Part shown: piece after piece, positions 53,772 to 63,454 of the stretch
Numbering within the stretch: the stretch's first letter is position 1
Layout of the letters: every line of letters begins with the position of its first letter
From: Clostridium pasteurianum DSM 525 = ATCC 6013
GTDB lineage: Bacteria; Bacillota; Clostridia; Clostridiales; Clostridiaceae
Assembly: GCF_000807255.1 (NCBI RefSeq)
Contig: NZ_CP009268.1
Span: forward strand, 526,384-590,383
DNA: 64,000 bases
Direction of reading: 5' to 3'
The notes under the pieces: model-generated
Seen by the model: the letters and a program-made list of their open reading frames with translations, nothing else
Database searches by the model: none
What the model was told of the DNA's origin: nothing
Translations under genes and position numbers: made by a program

Positions 53772-54009
53772 TTGAAGCAAATTCTTAATTCAGGTGGGGA
53801 TTCTTTTACCCCATCTGAATTTTAGAACTGCAAATGCATGACTTACTTGGCGTTGAACTCCCACTTGAAGAAAAGCAGAGAACCAAAATCTTCTTTTTGA
53901 TTTTGTGTGAGGGCTGTACAGAGTGCAAGCAGAGAACCCAAATTTTAATTTTGTGCGAATCGCTGTACAGAGTGTTTGGGAGACTTACGCCAAGTTAGTC
54001 AGGTGAAAA
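53772..54009 (-). repeat. Structured repeat family 1, copy 8 (two arms)
   Basis: Long form with two tandem arms; the arm order is reversed relative to copy 5. It lies about 190 nt after the YcgQ-like gene. Confidence 0.8.
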
Positions 54010-54280
54010 TTAATACTTTTTTAGCTCTGGACATATGGTCCAGGGCATCTGTAATTTTGTATAGATTTAATATAAATAATTTTAATGACAATAGATTAAG
54101 TAGATTTGTTAACAAAGTTTTGGTGCTCTATATACAATTAAAGGAAAAAATAGTATACTATAATTAGTTACTATCTCATTTAAACATAATTCTTTATATA
54201 TTAGCCAGGATATTGTATCCTGGTTTTTGTTATATAAATAACAATATGCTTTTAATGTTATTAAACAATTTATAAAAGAT
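54010..54280 (+). other. Spacer between two structured repeats with a hairpin and a terminator
   Basis: GCTCTGGAC-ATATG-GTCCAGGGC (54024-54046) is a strong hairpin, and CCAGGATA-TTG-TATCCTGG followed by TTTTTG (54205-54230) is a typical terminator. No credible ORF lies between. A short untranslated transcript or the remains of a gene are possible. Confidence 0.45.
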
Positions 54281-54461
54281 TCAAGCAAGTTCTTAATTCA
54301 GGCGGGGATTCTTTTACCCCGTCTGAATTTTAGAACTGCAAATGCATGGCTTACTTGGCGTCGAACTCCCACTTGAAGAAAAGTAGAGAGCCCAAATTTT
54401 AATTTGGTGCGAGGACTGTACAGAGTGCGTTGGAGTCTTACGCCAAGTTAGTCAGGTGAAA
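54281..54461 (-). repeat. Structured repeat family 1, copy 9
   Basis: Long form with one arm, same orientation as copy 8 and 270 nt from it. Outer end varies (TTCAAGCAAG in place of TTGAAGCAAG). It precedes the nitroreductase gene by about 200 nt. Confidence 0.8.
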
Positions 54462-54657
54462 GTTTGGGTATTTTTGATATATAGTTGGATAATTCTGAAT
54501 ATTGTGCTAAAATAATTATATTAACAAGATTAACTACATAGATATTAAACTTAAAAATAAATTTATATTTCAAGTTGAGTATCTATATTTTGTAGATAAT
54601 TTATAAGGGCAGTAAAAAGGTAGTTGAAAATTAAACTCAGTTTAAGGAGTGATAATT

Positions 54658-55218
54658 ATGGATACTATAAGAGCAATAAATGAGAGAAGAAGTATAAGAA
54701 GTTTTAAAAGTAATTTAATCCCCGCAGAAAGTATAGAAAAACTTCTGGAGATAGCCACTAAATCTCCTTCTGCAAAAAATCGTCAGCCTTGGAGATTTGT
54801 TGTACTGCAGGGAAACAAAAAAGATAAATTAGTAGAAATTATGACTAACACAGCTAAAGATCACAGGGAAAAAGGATTGGAAATTGGTAGCCTTGAGCTA
54901 AGTACTAATTCAATTAATGAGTCCTCTACCATAATTCTTGTATTTAATGCTTTTTCCAATACTGAAAAAGATTATAATAGGCATAAATTACTTGTAGATA
55001 CTCAATCCATAGGAGCTGCAATTGAAAATATGATTTTAGGGGCAGAGGATATGGGCCTGGCTACACTTTGGATTTGTGACATATTTTATTCTGATAAAGA
55101 CATATGTGATTGGCTGGACAAAAAAGAAGAACTTGTAGCAGCAGTTGCTATAGGTTATGGAAATCAGCATCCCCATAAAAGACCAAGGAAGGATTGGAGA
55201 GAGATTACCGAGTGGTAA
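54658..55218 (+). CDS. Nitroreductase family protein
   Basis: A 186-residue FMN-dependent nitroreductase-fold oxidoreductase. The FMN-binding start RAINERRSIRSF, KSPSAKNRQPWRFVVL and the late GLATLWICDIFYSD and AVAIGYG motifs are present. The natural substrate is unknown; the family reduces nitroaromatics, quinones or flavins with NAD(P)H. The ATG at 54658 lies 8 nt behind AAGGAG. Single-gene unit closed by a strong terminator. Confidence 0.9.
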   Translation: MDTIRAINERRSIRSFKSNLIPAESIEKLLEIATKSPSAKNRQPWRFVVLQGNKKDKLVEIMTNTAKDHREKGLEIGSLELSTNSINESSTIILVFNAFSNTEKDYNRHKLLVDTQSIGAAIENMILGAEDMGLATLWICDIFYSDKDICDWLDKKEELVAAVAIGYGNQHPHKRPRKDWREITEW

Positions 55219-55222
55219 TGAG

Positions 55223-55264
55223 AAAACTTCACTGAATGCTAATAGTATTTAGTGAAGTTTTTTT
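55223..55264 (+). terminator. Terminator of the nitroreductase gene
   Basis: AACTTCACT...AGTGAAGTT stem followed by seven T. Confidence 0.9.
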
Positions 55265-55391
55265 GCTTTGTAAAAAATAGTTATTATAAGTAAAAAAATT
55301 TTAACCTATGCGTAAATCAAAATTAACTAAGTATATTTATAATTTAAAACTGTTGTAACTAATACAATTATTTTTTTATGGAGGTATTAAA

Positions 55392-56327
55392 ATGGAAAAA
55401 GCAGCAGAGCAGTTAGAAGAAGTATCCAAATCGGATTACTTTACTGGAACTCAAGTTGCAGAGAAGAAAAAAAAGTTAAGTTTTCTGGAACCCTATATGT
55501 ACTTGCTTCCCTGCCTTATAGTTTTTATAGGATTTACTTATTTTCCTTTTTTTAAAACTATATATATAAGTTTATTTAATACAAATGCCCAGGGAGATAT
55601 AAGTTCTTTTGCAGGTATGTCCAATTACTTGGAGCTATTCAAATCACCAAGTTTTATAAACAGTATACTGGTTACTTTGAAATTTGTAGTAGTAACTACC
55701 GTACCATCTATTTTTATAGGACTTATTCTGGCGCTTTTAGCTGATAATAAGCTGAAACTAAAGGGGATTTTTAATACTTTATATGCTATGCCTCTGGCAG
55801 TATCGTCTTCATCAGCGGCAGTAATATGGCTGCTTTTATTTAATCCAAGTATTGGTTTTATAAATTTCTTATTAAAGAGAAATATAGAATGGCTTACAAG
55901 TCCATTTTGGGGATTCATTGCAGTATCTATAGTGTGTATTTGGCTTAGAAGCTGTATGAATTTCATATTTATAACTGCAGGACTTAAGAATATACCAAAA
56001 GAGTTAAATGAAAGTGCAGCTATAGATGGAGCAAATTATTTTCAGCGTTTAAAGAATATAATATTACCTTGTCTGTCTCCAACACTTTTCTTTGTACTGG
56101 TAATAAATTTTATAACATCCTTTCAGACCTTTGGAGAAATAAACATAATGACCAAAGGTGGACCAGGAGAAGCTACTAATGTGTTGGTGCATTCCATATA
56201 TAAAGATGCATTTTTTAATAATAAATTGGGACTGGCAAGTGCCCAGTCAATAGTTCTATTTTTCATAATTCTTATAATAACTCTAGTACAATTCAGATAT
56301 GAAAAGAAAAAGGTATTTTATCAATAA
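55392..56327 (+). CDS. ugpA: ABC transporter permease, glycerol-3-phosphate/sugar type
   Basis: A 311-residue inner-membrane permease of the MalF/UgpA (CUT1) class with six helices and the cytoplasmic EAA loop NESAAIDGANYFQRLKNIILP near 215-235, which docks to the ATPase. GGAGG precedes the ATG. It is followed by a second permease, a binding protein and a glycerophosphodiester phosphodiesterase, so uptake of glycerol-3-phosphate or its diesters is likely. Confidence 0.87.
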   Translation: MEKAAEQLEEVSKSDYFTGTQVAEKKKKLSFLEPYMYLLPCLIVFIGFTYFPFFKTIYISLFNTNAQGDISSFAGMSNYLELFKSPSFINSILVTLKFVVVTTVPSIFIGLILALLADNKLKLKGIFNTLYAMPLAVSSSSAAVIWLLLFNPSIGFINFLLKRNIEWLTSPFWGFIAVSIVCIWLRSCMNFIFITAGLKNIPKELNESAAIDGANYFQRLKNIILPCLSPTLFFVLVINFITSFQTFGEINIMTKGGPGEATNVLVHSIYKDAFFNNKLGLASAQSIVLFFIILIITLVQFRYEKKKVFYQ

Positions 56328-56353
56328 AAATCTACAGGGGGAGAGGTGAAAAC

Positions 56354-57175
56354 ATGAGTAAGAATATAAGTAAAGTAGCACTTTATGGTGTAAACATAAT
56401 ACTGGGATTAATTACAATATTACCTATTCTATATGCCCTAGATATAAGTATTATGTCAGGAGATCAGGCATTTTCCTATCCACTGAAATTAATACCTAGA
56501 GAACTGCATTTTCAAAATTATCTCGATGTGCTCAATATGGCACCTATACCAAGATTTATATTGAACACTTTTGTTGTGTCTACATTGATAACTGCCGGGC
56601 AGATCTTAATTTCCTGTGCAGCAGCTTTTGCCTTTTCATTCTTTGAATTTAAGGGAAAGAAAATAATTTTTATACTTATTTTGGCAACTATGATGATTCC
56701 AGGTGAATCAACTATTATATCAAACTATCTTACCTTCGGAGAGATGGGACTTCTAGATACCTACAGGGCTTTGGTTATTCCATTTTTAGGTTCAGCTATG
56801 GGAATATTTATGATAAGGCAGTACTATTTGATTTTGCCTAGAGAGATTTACGAAGCCGCTAAAATAGATGGATGTAATAATTTTCAGTTTTTTTTAAGAA
56901 TAGTTTTACCTATGTCAAAAACTGTAGTAGGGTCCTTTGGAGTATATACTTTCCTATCCAGCTGGAATCACTACATGTGGCCTCTGCTTGTTACCAGCAA
57001 GGATGAATCAAGAACAGTACAAATTGGTATAAGTATGCTTCAATCTGTGGACAATCAATCCTTTGGTCCTATAATGGCAGGCATAATAATGATACTGATA
57101 CCTTCTATTTTAATATTTGTATTTGGACAAAAACAGCTTATAGAGGGAATGACCTCTGGTGCAGTAAAGGGCTAA
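56354..57175 (+). CDS. ugpE: ABC transporter permease, second subunit
   Basis: A 273-residue MalG/UgpE-class permease with six helices and the EAA loop YEAAKIDGCNNFQFFLRIVLP near 163-183. The C-terminal FGQKQLIEGMTSGAVKG is typical of this subunit. GGGGGAGAGG lies upstream of the ATG. It pairs with the preceding permease, 26 nt away. Confidence 0.88.
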   Translation: MSKNISKVALYGVNIILGLITILPILYALDISIMSGDQAFSYPLKLIPRELHFQNYLDVLNMAPIPRFILNTFVVSTLITAGQILISCAAAFAFSFFEFKGKKIIFILILATMMIPGESTIISNYLTFGEMGLLDTYRALVIPFLGSAMGIFMIRQYYLILPREIYEAAKIDGCNNFQFFLRIVLPMSKTVVGSFGVYTFLSSWNHYMWPLLVTSKDESRTVQIGISMLQSVDNQSFGPIMAGIIMILIPSILIFVFGQKQLIEGMTSGAVKG

Positions 57176-57313
57176 AAGATAAAAAAATCAATAAATATTA
57201 TTTTATGTAAGTTTCTACTTTCACTAAGTTTAAATAAATTATCCAGAGATCTTCAGATGTTGAAGTATTCATAGTAATCAGGTAGAATAATAAATTTTAA
57301 GGAGAGAAATACA

Positions 57314-58666
57314 ATGAAAAGGAAAATTATAGGCTTATTAACCGCTTCACTTCTTTTAGGAAGCATTTTTACAGGCTGCAGTGGTAGTAACAGTAGAGCA
57401 AAGGCTTCCGATGGGAAACCGGTAGAGATAACATTCTGGCATTCCATGTCAGGTAAAAATGGAGAAGCTATTACAAAAATGGTAAATGACTTTAACAGTT
57501 CTCATAAGGATATAAAGGTTAAAGCACAGTTCCAAGGTAAATATGATGAGGCAATAAACAAATTAAAAAGTGCTCAGAAAGTAAAACAGGGACCTGACGT
57601 AATGCAGTTATACGATATAGGTACAAGATTTATGATAGATAGCGGATGGGTTGTACCAGTACAGAATTTTATAGATGAGGAAAAGTATGATGTGTCTGAT
57701 CTAGAGCCAAATATAGCAAGCTATTATACAGTAAATAAAAAGCTCTATTCCATGCCTTTTAATTCATCTACACCTATAATGTATTACAATAAAGATGCTT
57801 TCAAGGCTGCAGGATTAGATCCTGAAAAGCCGCCAAAGACCTTTGCTGAACTAGAACAGGCTGCGGCAAAATTGACTAAGAAGGATGCTTCGGGTAATAC
57901 AACTCAATATGGTTATTCTATGGCTGTATATGGATGGTTTTTTGAACAGTTTATAACTAAACAAGGTGAAAACTATGCAAATAATGACAATGGTAGAAGT
58001 GCTGCACCAACTGCTGTAGAATTTGATAAGAATGGAACAGGACTTAAAGTATTAAATGAATGGAAAAAACTTGTGGCTTCCGGTAATGCAGGAAACTTTG
58101 GTAGAGATACGGATAATACAAAAAATGCATTTATAGCTGGTAAGACTGCAATGTATGTGGATTCAACAGCAGTGCTTGCTTCAACTTTAAGCGGTGTTGG
58201 AAACAAATTTGAAGTTGGTACAGCTTATTTCCCTAGTTTTGATGGAGTAAAAGATGGCGGTGTTTCTATAGGTGGAGCTTCTCTATGGGCTATTGACAGC
58301 AAAGATAAAGATAGACAAAAGGCTACTTGGGAATTTATGAAATTCATGGCATCTTCTAAAGAACAAGCTTACTGGTCATCTCAAACAGGATATTTCTCTG
58401 TAACAACAAAAGCTTATGATGAACAGGTAATGAAGGATAATTTAGCTAAAAAACCTCAATTCCAAACTGCTATAGATCAGCTTCACGCATCACCAGCAAC
58501 TGCTAATGGAGCACTTATGTCAGTATTCCCAGAGGCAAGAAAGACAATTGAATCAAATATAGAAGAAATGCTTCAAAATAAGAAGAGTCCTGAGGATACT
58601 TTAAAATCTTCAGCAGACACTATAAATGCAGCTATAAAGAAATATAATGAAGATAATAAAAAATAA
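57314..58666 (+). CDS. ugpB: Extracellular solute-binding lipoprotein
   Basis: A 450-residue class-1 solute-binding lipoprotein. Signal peptide with lipobox SIFTGC (Cys near 22) followed by a Ser/Asn-rich linker. The mature domain has the UgpB/MalE-type pattern (EITFWHSMSGKNGEAITKMV, NSSTPIMYYNKDAFKAAGLD, GGASLWAIDSKDKDRQKATW). Substrate is inferred from the neighbouring glycerophosphodiesterase as glycerol-3-phosphate or glycerophosphodiesters. GGAGAG precedes the ATG. A hairpin after it may lower expression of the downstream gene. Confidence 0.87.
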   Translation: MKRKIIGLLTASLLLGSIFTGCSGSNSRAKASDGKPVEITFWHSMSGKNGEAITKMVNDFNSSHKDIKVKAQFQGKYDEAINKLKSAQKVKQGPDVMQLYDIGTRFMIDSGWVVPVQNFIDEEKYDVSDLEPNIASYYTVNKKLYSMPFNSSTPIMYYNKDAFKAAGLDPEKPPKTFAELEQAAAKLTKKDASGNTTQYGYSMAVYGWFFEQFITKQGENYANNDNGRSAAPTAVEFDKNGTGLKVLNEWKKLVASGNAGNFGRDTDNTKNAFIAGKTAMYVDSTAVLASTLSGVGNKFEVGTAYFPSFDGVKDGGVSIGGASLWAIDSKDKDRQKATWEFMKFMASSKEQAYWSSQTGYFSVTTKAYDEQVMKDNLAKKPQFQTAIDQLHASPATANGALMSVFPEARKTIESNIEEMLQNKKSPEDTLKSSADTINAAIKKYNEDNKK

Positions 58667-58694
58667 GTTATACTTCAAATGCTCTTTACTTGAG

Positions 58695-58732
58695 TTATAG
58701 TGGAAACTATATTTGAATAGTTTCCACTATAA
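58695..58732 (+). terminator. Hairpin between the binding-protein and phosphodiesterase genes
   Basis: TTATAGTGGAAACTAT / ATAGTTTCCACTATAA, a perfect 16-bp stem without T tract. It is more likely an mRNA-stabilising or partial termination site in the operon. Confidence 0.6.
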
Positions 58733-58850
58733 TCCATTGGTAGAACTGAATTTAAATTGATAAAAGCATCTTACAAATAGTATACTTTTATAGTATTCTA
58801 ATGATTGAATAATCAATTATAATTTGGGTTAATTTTAAGGAGATGGAGAT

Positions 58851-59600
58851 ATGGTTAAAAGTTTAAATATAGCTCATAGAGGTTTTAGTGGAAAATATCC
58901 TGAAAATACTATGATAGCTTTTAGAAAAGCTGTAGAAGCAGGCTGCGACGGTATAGAAACAGATGTACATATTACAAAGGATGGAGCAATTGTAGTATGT
59001 CACGATGAAATGGTATATAGAACCACAAATGGCCAGGGGTCCATTAAGGATCTTACCTATGATGAAATAAAGAAATTAGATGCAGGGATAAAATTTGGAG
59101 AAGAATTTAAAAATACCTCTATACCTGATATAGATGAATTTATGGATTATGTAAAAGATAAAAATTTACTTGTAAATATTGAACTTAAAAATGGAATAAT
59201 TAACTATAAAAATTTGGAAAAGAGAATTATAGAAAAAATATATGAATATGGATTAAAGGACAATGTAATATTATCTTCCTTTAATCATTATTCCATGGTA
59301 AAGGTTAAAGAAATAGACAGCAGCATAAAGACAGGGCTCTTATATGCTGCAAATATTTACAAGGTTCATGAATACGCACAAAAAGTTTCTGCAGATGCCC
59401 TTCATCCTTATTTTCCATCCGTTATGAATGAAGATATAGTAAAGGAAATTAAAGATAGCAATATAGCTATAAATACTTACACGGTGAACGAGGAAAAATA
59501 TATGAGAAGGCTTATGGAACTTGGGATAGATGGAATTATAACCAATTATCCTGATGTACTTAAAAGAATAATTGATGAATCTGAAAGAATAGTTGTTTAA
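58851..59600 (+). CDS. ugpQ: Glycerophosphodiester phosphodiesterase
   Basis: A 249-residue cytoplasmic GDPD of the TIM-barrel family: HRGFSGKYPENTMIAF (catalytic His, Arg and Glu), GCDGIETDVHITKDGAIVVCHDE (metal Glu and Asp, second catalytic His) and late VNTYTVN-like NTYTVNEEKYM. It cleaves glycerophosphodiesters to glycerol-3-phosphate and alcohol. AAGGAG precedes the ATG. Its position behind the transporter identifies the system as Ugp-like. Confidence 0.93.
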   Translation: MVKSLNIAHRGFSGKYPENTMIAFRKAVEAGCDGIETDVHITKDGAIVVCHDEMVYRTTNGQGSIKDLTYDEIKKLDAGIKFGEEFKNTSIPDIDEFMDYVKDKNLLVNIELKNGIINYKNLEKRIIEKIYEYGLKDNVILSSFNHYSMVKVKEIDSSIKTGLLYAANIYKVHEYAQKVSADALHPYFPSVMNEDIVKEIKDSNIAINTYTVNEEKYMRRLMELGIDGIITNYPDVLKRIIDESERIVV

Positions 59601-59629
59601 TATTGGGAATATATGGGGGTAAACATAAG

Positions 59630-59678
59630 GCTGACTTACATTATGCGGATATACGCATTGTAAGTCAGCTTAAATTTT
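59630..59678 (+). terminator. Terminator of the ugp-like operon
   Basis: GCTGACTTACA / TGTAAGTCAGC stem with TGCG/CGCA upper part, then a T-rich tract. Confidence 0.8.
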
Positions 59679-59806
59679 TATATTAAAAATGTTCATGAAA
59701 ATTAAAATATTACATAGCAATAATGCTTTTTTGAGGGTATAATTAATATATAATAGTTAAATTTTGAACAAATATAGATGATAAACACGAAGGGAATGTA
59801 TATTAA

Positions 59807-61069
59807 TTGAAAATCTGGAAAAGAAATTTAATAGTATGCTGGTTTGGAACCTTTGTAACTCTTATAGGAATGAGTCAGATAGCACCAATAATGCCTCTTT
59901 ACATAAAACAGCTGGGAATTCATAATGTATCTGCTATTTCACAGATATCGGGTATAGCTTTTGGAGCAACATTTGTTGTATCCGCTATTTTTTCGCCTAT
60001 TTGGGGGTATGTGGCAGATAGATTTGGACGTAAGCCCATGCTGTTACGTGCCAGTTTAGGTATGGCTGTTGTGGTTGGAAGTATGGGACTTGCACAAAAC
60101 GTTTATCAGCTTATTGGACTTAGAATACTTCAAGGAGTTATAACGGGATATAGTACAGCCTGTACTACATTAGTGGCAACTCAGACGGAAAAAAAACATG
60201 CTGGATGGGCTCTGGGAGTACTGTCTACAGCTTTTGTATCTGGTTCCTTACTCGGACCTTTAGTTGGAGGATACTTAGATGAATTCCTAGGTCTCAAATT
60301 TACATTCTTTCTTACTGGGGGACTTATGCTTATAGCATTTTTTACCACTTTATTTTTTGTTAAAGAGGATTTTGTTCCTTCCGAGAAGAAAAAGGTAGAA
60401 AGTGCAAAGGAACTGTGGAAGCAGCTGCCAAACTCTAATATTATAGTAACTTTGTTTGTAAGTTCTTTTATATTACAATTTGCCTATTATTCAGTGGAAC
60501 CTATAATAACCATCTATATAGGTCAGTTAGCTGGAAGTTTGAATCATGTTGCTTTAATTGCTGGTATGGCATTTTCTGCTTCTGGTCTTGCCAATATTAT
60601 AGCTGCGCCTAGACTTGGAAAGCTTTCTGATAGAATAGGACCTCAAAAGGTAGTTTTAGGAGCACTTATTTTAGCTGGTATAGTATTTATACCTCAAGCC
60701 TTTGTAAAAAATCCATGGCAGCTTATGGCTCTGCGTTTTGGACTTGGAATTGCTACAGCTGGCTTATCACCATCAATTAATACTCTTTTAAAGAAGATAA
60801 CTCCAGAAAAGTTTACAGGAAGGATATTTGGCTTCAATATATCCGCATATTATATGGGGACTTTTACTGGATCTGTAATTGGAGGACAGATAGCAGCTCA
60901 TCTGGGAATAAAATATGTTTTTTTTATAACTAGTTCATTACTTTTTTTTAATGCTATATGGGTATATAGAGGAGTGTATAAAAAGCTTAAAGATCATGAT
61001 AAAATATCTGAAGCGGATATTGCTATGGATGTAGACACAGATCGTAAGTCCGCTCATAGGACTGCTTAA
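59807..61069 (+). CDS. MFS drug-type transporter
   Basis: A 420-residue 12-helix MFS protein of the TetA/MdfA-like multidrug group. Loop 2-3 has GYVADRFGRKPMLL, helix 5 has the antiporter-like GSLLGPLVGGYLDE, loop 8-9 has GKLSDRIGPQKVVL. Start is TTG with AAGGGAA about 10 nt upstream; no nearby ATG. Substrate unknown. It lies between the ugp operon and alpha-galactosidase but has its own terminators. Confidence 0.88.
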   Translation: MKIWKRNLIVCWFGTFVTLIGMSQIAPIMPLYIKQLGIHNVSAISQISGIAFGATFVVSAIFSPIWGYVADRFGRKPMLLRASLGMAVVVGSMGLAQNVYQLIGLRILQGVITGYSTACTTLVATQTEKKHAGWALGVLSTAFVSGSLLGPLVGGYLDEFLGLKFTFFLTGGLMLIAFFTTLFFVKEDFVPSEKKKVESAKELWKQLPNSNIIVTLFVSSFILQFAYYSVEPIITIYIGQLAGSLNHVALIAGMAFSASGLANIIAAPRLGKLSDRIGPQKVVLGALILAGIVFIPQAFVKNPWQLMALRFGLGIATAGLSPSINTLLKKITPEKFTGRIFGFNISAYYMGTFTGSVIGGQIAAHLGIKYVFFITSSLLFFNAIWVYRGVYKKLKDHDKISEADIAMDVDTDRKSAHRTA

Positions 61070-61082
61070 TAAAGTGTAATTA

Positions 61083-61116
61083 AAAACCATGCAGGATAGA
61101 TAACTGCATGGTTTTT
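61083..61116. terminator. Bidirectional terminator
   Basis: AAAAACCATGCAG / CTGCATGGTTTTT stem between the convergent MFS and alpha-galactosidase genes. Confidence 0.88.
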
Positions 61117-61144
61117 GTATGTGTAAAAAATTTAACAGGTTAAA

Positions 61145-63337
61145 TTAATCATTGCTTCTCAGCACCCAGGTAAGGCTCTGATAGTCACCTTCTAAGTCAG
61201 GAATAACAAGACCTGAATACATCAATTCATCTCCAGAGAATGTACCTTCCTTTCCTGTAATAGAGTAGTCCTTGTCTGGATCAAGTCCTTTAAACTTTAT
61301 TCTACTTATTGGCTCATTTGGAGTAGCCAGTACTCTGAAATAAGCTGCAAAGGCTTTTGTCTTATCTTCTGAAACTACTATCCAAGCTGCTTCAGTACCT
61401 TCAAAAGGATTTAGAAGTCTATACATGTTTCCGAACTGAATAAGCTCCCTGAGAGATTTATATTGTTTAACCTGGTCTTTTACAATTTCCTTTTCTTCTT
61501 CAGAAAACTTTGTAAGATCAAGTTCATAGCCAAAGTTACCAGACATTGCTACGTCTCCTCTGGTCTTTAGAGAAGTGTTTCTGTGTACCTGATGATTTGG
61601 AACAGCTGAAACATGAGATCCCATAGTACTTATAGGATAAACTATGCTGGTACCATATTGTATTTTTAATCTTTCCACTGCATCTGTATCATCACTGGTC
61701 CAGATTTGAGGCATGTAGTATAGTATACCGCCATCAAAACGTCCGCCGCCGCCAGAGCATCCCTCAAATAACACATTTGGAAAATCAGCAGTAAGTTTTT
61801 CGTAAATTTTATATAGTCCAAGTATATATCTGTGAGCAGTTTCTCTCTGTCTCTCTACTGGTAGATACTGGGAACCTATTTCTGTCATATTTCTATTCAT
61901 GTCCCATTTAACGTATTCTATATGAACAGTACTTAAAATATCTGATACTGATTTTATTATATAATCACACACATCTTCTCTTGAAAGATCCAGAATTAGT
62001 TGTTTTCTTGCCTGAGTACGTCTTCTGTCAGGTACGTGAAGGCACCAGTCTGGATGAGCTCTATATAAGTCACTGTCAGGAGATACCATTTCAGGCTCAA
62101 ACCATAAACCAAATTTTAAATCCAGATTATTTATTCTATTTGCCAAATCGTCTAGGCCATTAGGGAGTTTTTTTTCATCTACAACCCAATCTCCTAAAGA
62201 GCAATCATCATTGTCTCTTTTACCAAACCAGCCATCATCCAGTACAAAGAGCTCAATACCAAGCTCCTTAGCAACGGAAGCAATGTTTTCTATTTTTTCT
62301 GCATTAAAGTTAAAATAAGTTGCCTCCCAGTTATTTACAAGGACAGGTCTTGTTTTATCTCTGAAGTTGCCTCTGCATAGTCTACTGCGATAGAGTTTAT
62401 GATAAGTTCTTGACATTTCACCTAGACCCTTTGAAGAATATACCAGTACAGCTTCAGGTGATTGGAAAGCCTCACCAGATTCTAAAAGCCATGAAAAATC
62501 AAATGGATTTATACCAATAGATACTCTGGTAGTTTTATATTGATCTACCTCTGCCTGGGCTATGAAATTTCCACTGTAAATTAAGTTAAAGCCATAAACC
62601 TCTCCATGGTCTTCTGTAGCATCTTTACTTAGAATTGCTATGAAAGGATTATGTTGATGACTGCTTGCACCACGTCTGCTTTCAACGGATTGATTTCCAT
62701 TTATAAGAGGAGTTCTTTCGATTAATCTTTCTCTTGCCCAAGAACCATGAAGGTGCATAAAATCGTAATTACAATGGTTAAAATCAATACTTGTACTCAA
62801 GGCACTAAGCAGTTTTAATTTTGTATTGCCGCTATTTACAAAACGTACATTTCTAGTAATAGCATCATAGTCTTTATAAGCTGTATAGGATAATATTACA
62901 TCTAGCCCTATTAATGAGTCCTTTAATGTTATTTCTAAAGTTTCAGCTTCATCATCACTTTCTACATAAGTAGCAGGCAGCCCCTGAAGTTTTGATTTAC
63001 CTTTTGTAATCTTATGGGAGTCATATCTTAAATCGGTTATAGTTGATCCATTTTCCAGCTGTACTTCATAAGCAGGCACTCTAAAGTCGCTGGTACCATA
63101 GCCTGGATATTCCTGAGGTAATGTGTCCAGGGATAGTGATTCATTATCTGGATCTGTATTTGGTGAAAAAGATCCTCTTCGTTTAGTGTATGAAAGTTCA
63201 TTTACATTAAAGCTTTTTAGTTTTCTTCCCCAATATAGATGAGTTAGGTAATTGTAATCATTTATTCCTATTATATAACTGCTGTCACCAGCTGTAAGGT
63301 GAAAAGATTTTGTATTTTCATCATAAATAATACTCAT
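61145..63337 (-). CDS. Alpha-galactosidase, GH36
   Basis: A 730-residue GH36 alpha-galactosidase, tetrameric-type length. Domains: N-terminal beta-supersandwich (1-330), TIM barrel and C-terminal beta domain. The nucleophile is in YVKWDMNRNMTE, the acid/base in IWTSDDTDAVERL, with FVLDDGWFGKRDND, FGLWFEPEMVSPDSD and CSGGGGRFD lining the site. It releases galactose from melibiose and raffinose-type sugars. It has no signal peptide, so it acts in the cytoplasm. AAGGAGG precedes the ATG. A divergent AraC-type gene is the likely activator. Confidence 0.96.
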   Translation of the reverse strand: MSIIYDENTKSFHLTAGDSSYIIGINDYNYLTHLYWGRKLKSFNVNELSYTKRRGSFSPNTDPDNESLSLDTLPQEYPGYGTSDFRVPAYEVQLENGSTITDLRYDSHKITKGKSKLQGLPATYVESDDEAETLEITLKDSLIGLDVILSYTAYKDYDAITRNVRFVNSGNTKLKLLSALSTSIDFNHCNYDFMHLHGSWARERLIERTPLINGNQSVESRRGASSHQHNPFIAILSKDATEDHGEVYGFNLIYSGNFIAQAEVDQYKTTRVSIGINPFDFSWLLESGEAFQSPEAVLVYSSKGLGEMSRTYHKLYRSRLCRGNFRDKTRPVLVNNWEATYFNFNAEKIENIASVAKELGIELFVLDDGWFGKRDNDDCSLGDWVVDEKKLPNGLDDLANRINNLDLKFGLWFEPEMVSPDSDLYRAHPDWCLHVPDRRRTQARKQLILDLSREDVCDYIIKSVSDILSTVHIEYVKWDMNRNMTEIGSQYLPVERQRETAHRYILGLYKIYEKLTADFPNVLFEGCSGGGGRFDGGILYYMPQIWTSDDTDAVERLKIQYGTSIVYPISTMGSHVSAVPNHQVHRNTSLKTRGDVAMSGNFGYELDLTKFSEEEKEIVKDQVKQYKSLRELIQFGNMYRLLNPFEGTEAAWIVVSEDKTKAFAAYFRVLATPNEPISRIKFKGLDPDKDYSITGKEGTFSGDELMYSGLVIPDLEGDYQSLTWVLRSND

Positions 63338-63454
63338 ATAATAACCTCCTTAGAATATGTAATAGAATAATTTTATTGATACTATTACATTTATTTAAAA
63401 ATTTAGTTTTCTTTAAAACTTAGTAAGTGCAAACTTTCAATAAGTAATGTTAAT

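Noticed and set aside
7781-54461. CRISPR array or integron attC array as explanation for the dispersed repeats
   Set aside because: Copies are far apart, lie in both orientations, are not regularly spaced, and no cas genes or tyrosine integrase occur in the window.
55392-58666. Naming the ABC system as a maltose or raffinose transporter because of the nearby alpha-galactosidase
   Set aside because: The glycerophosphodiester phosphodiesterase is the direct neighbour in the operon, while the alpha-galactosidase is separated by an MFS gene and two terminators and lies on the other strand.
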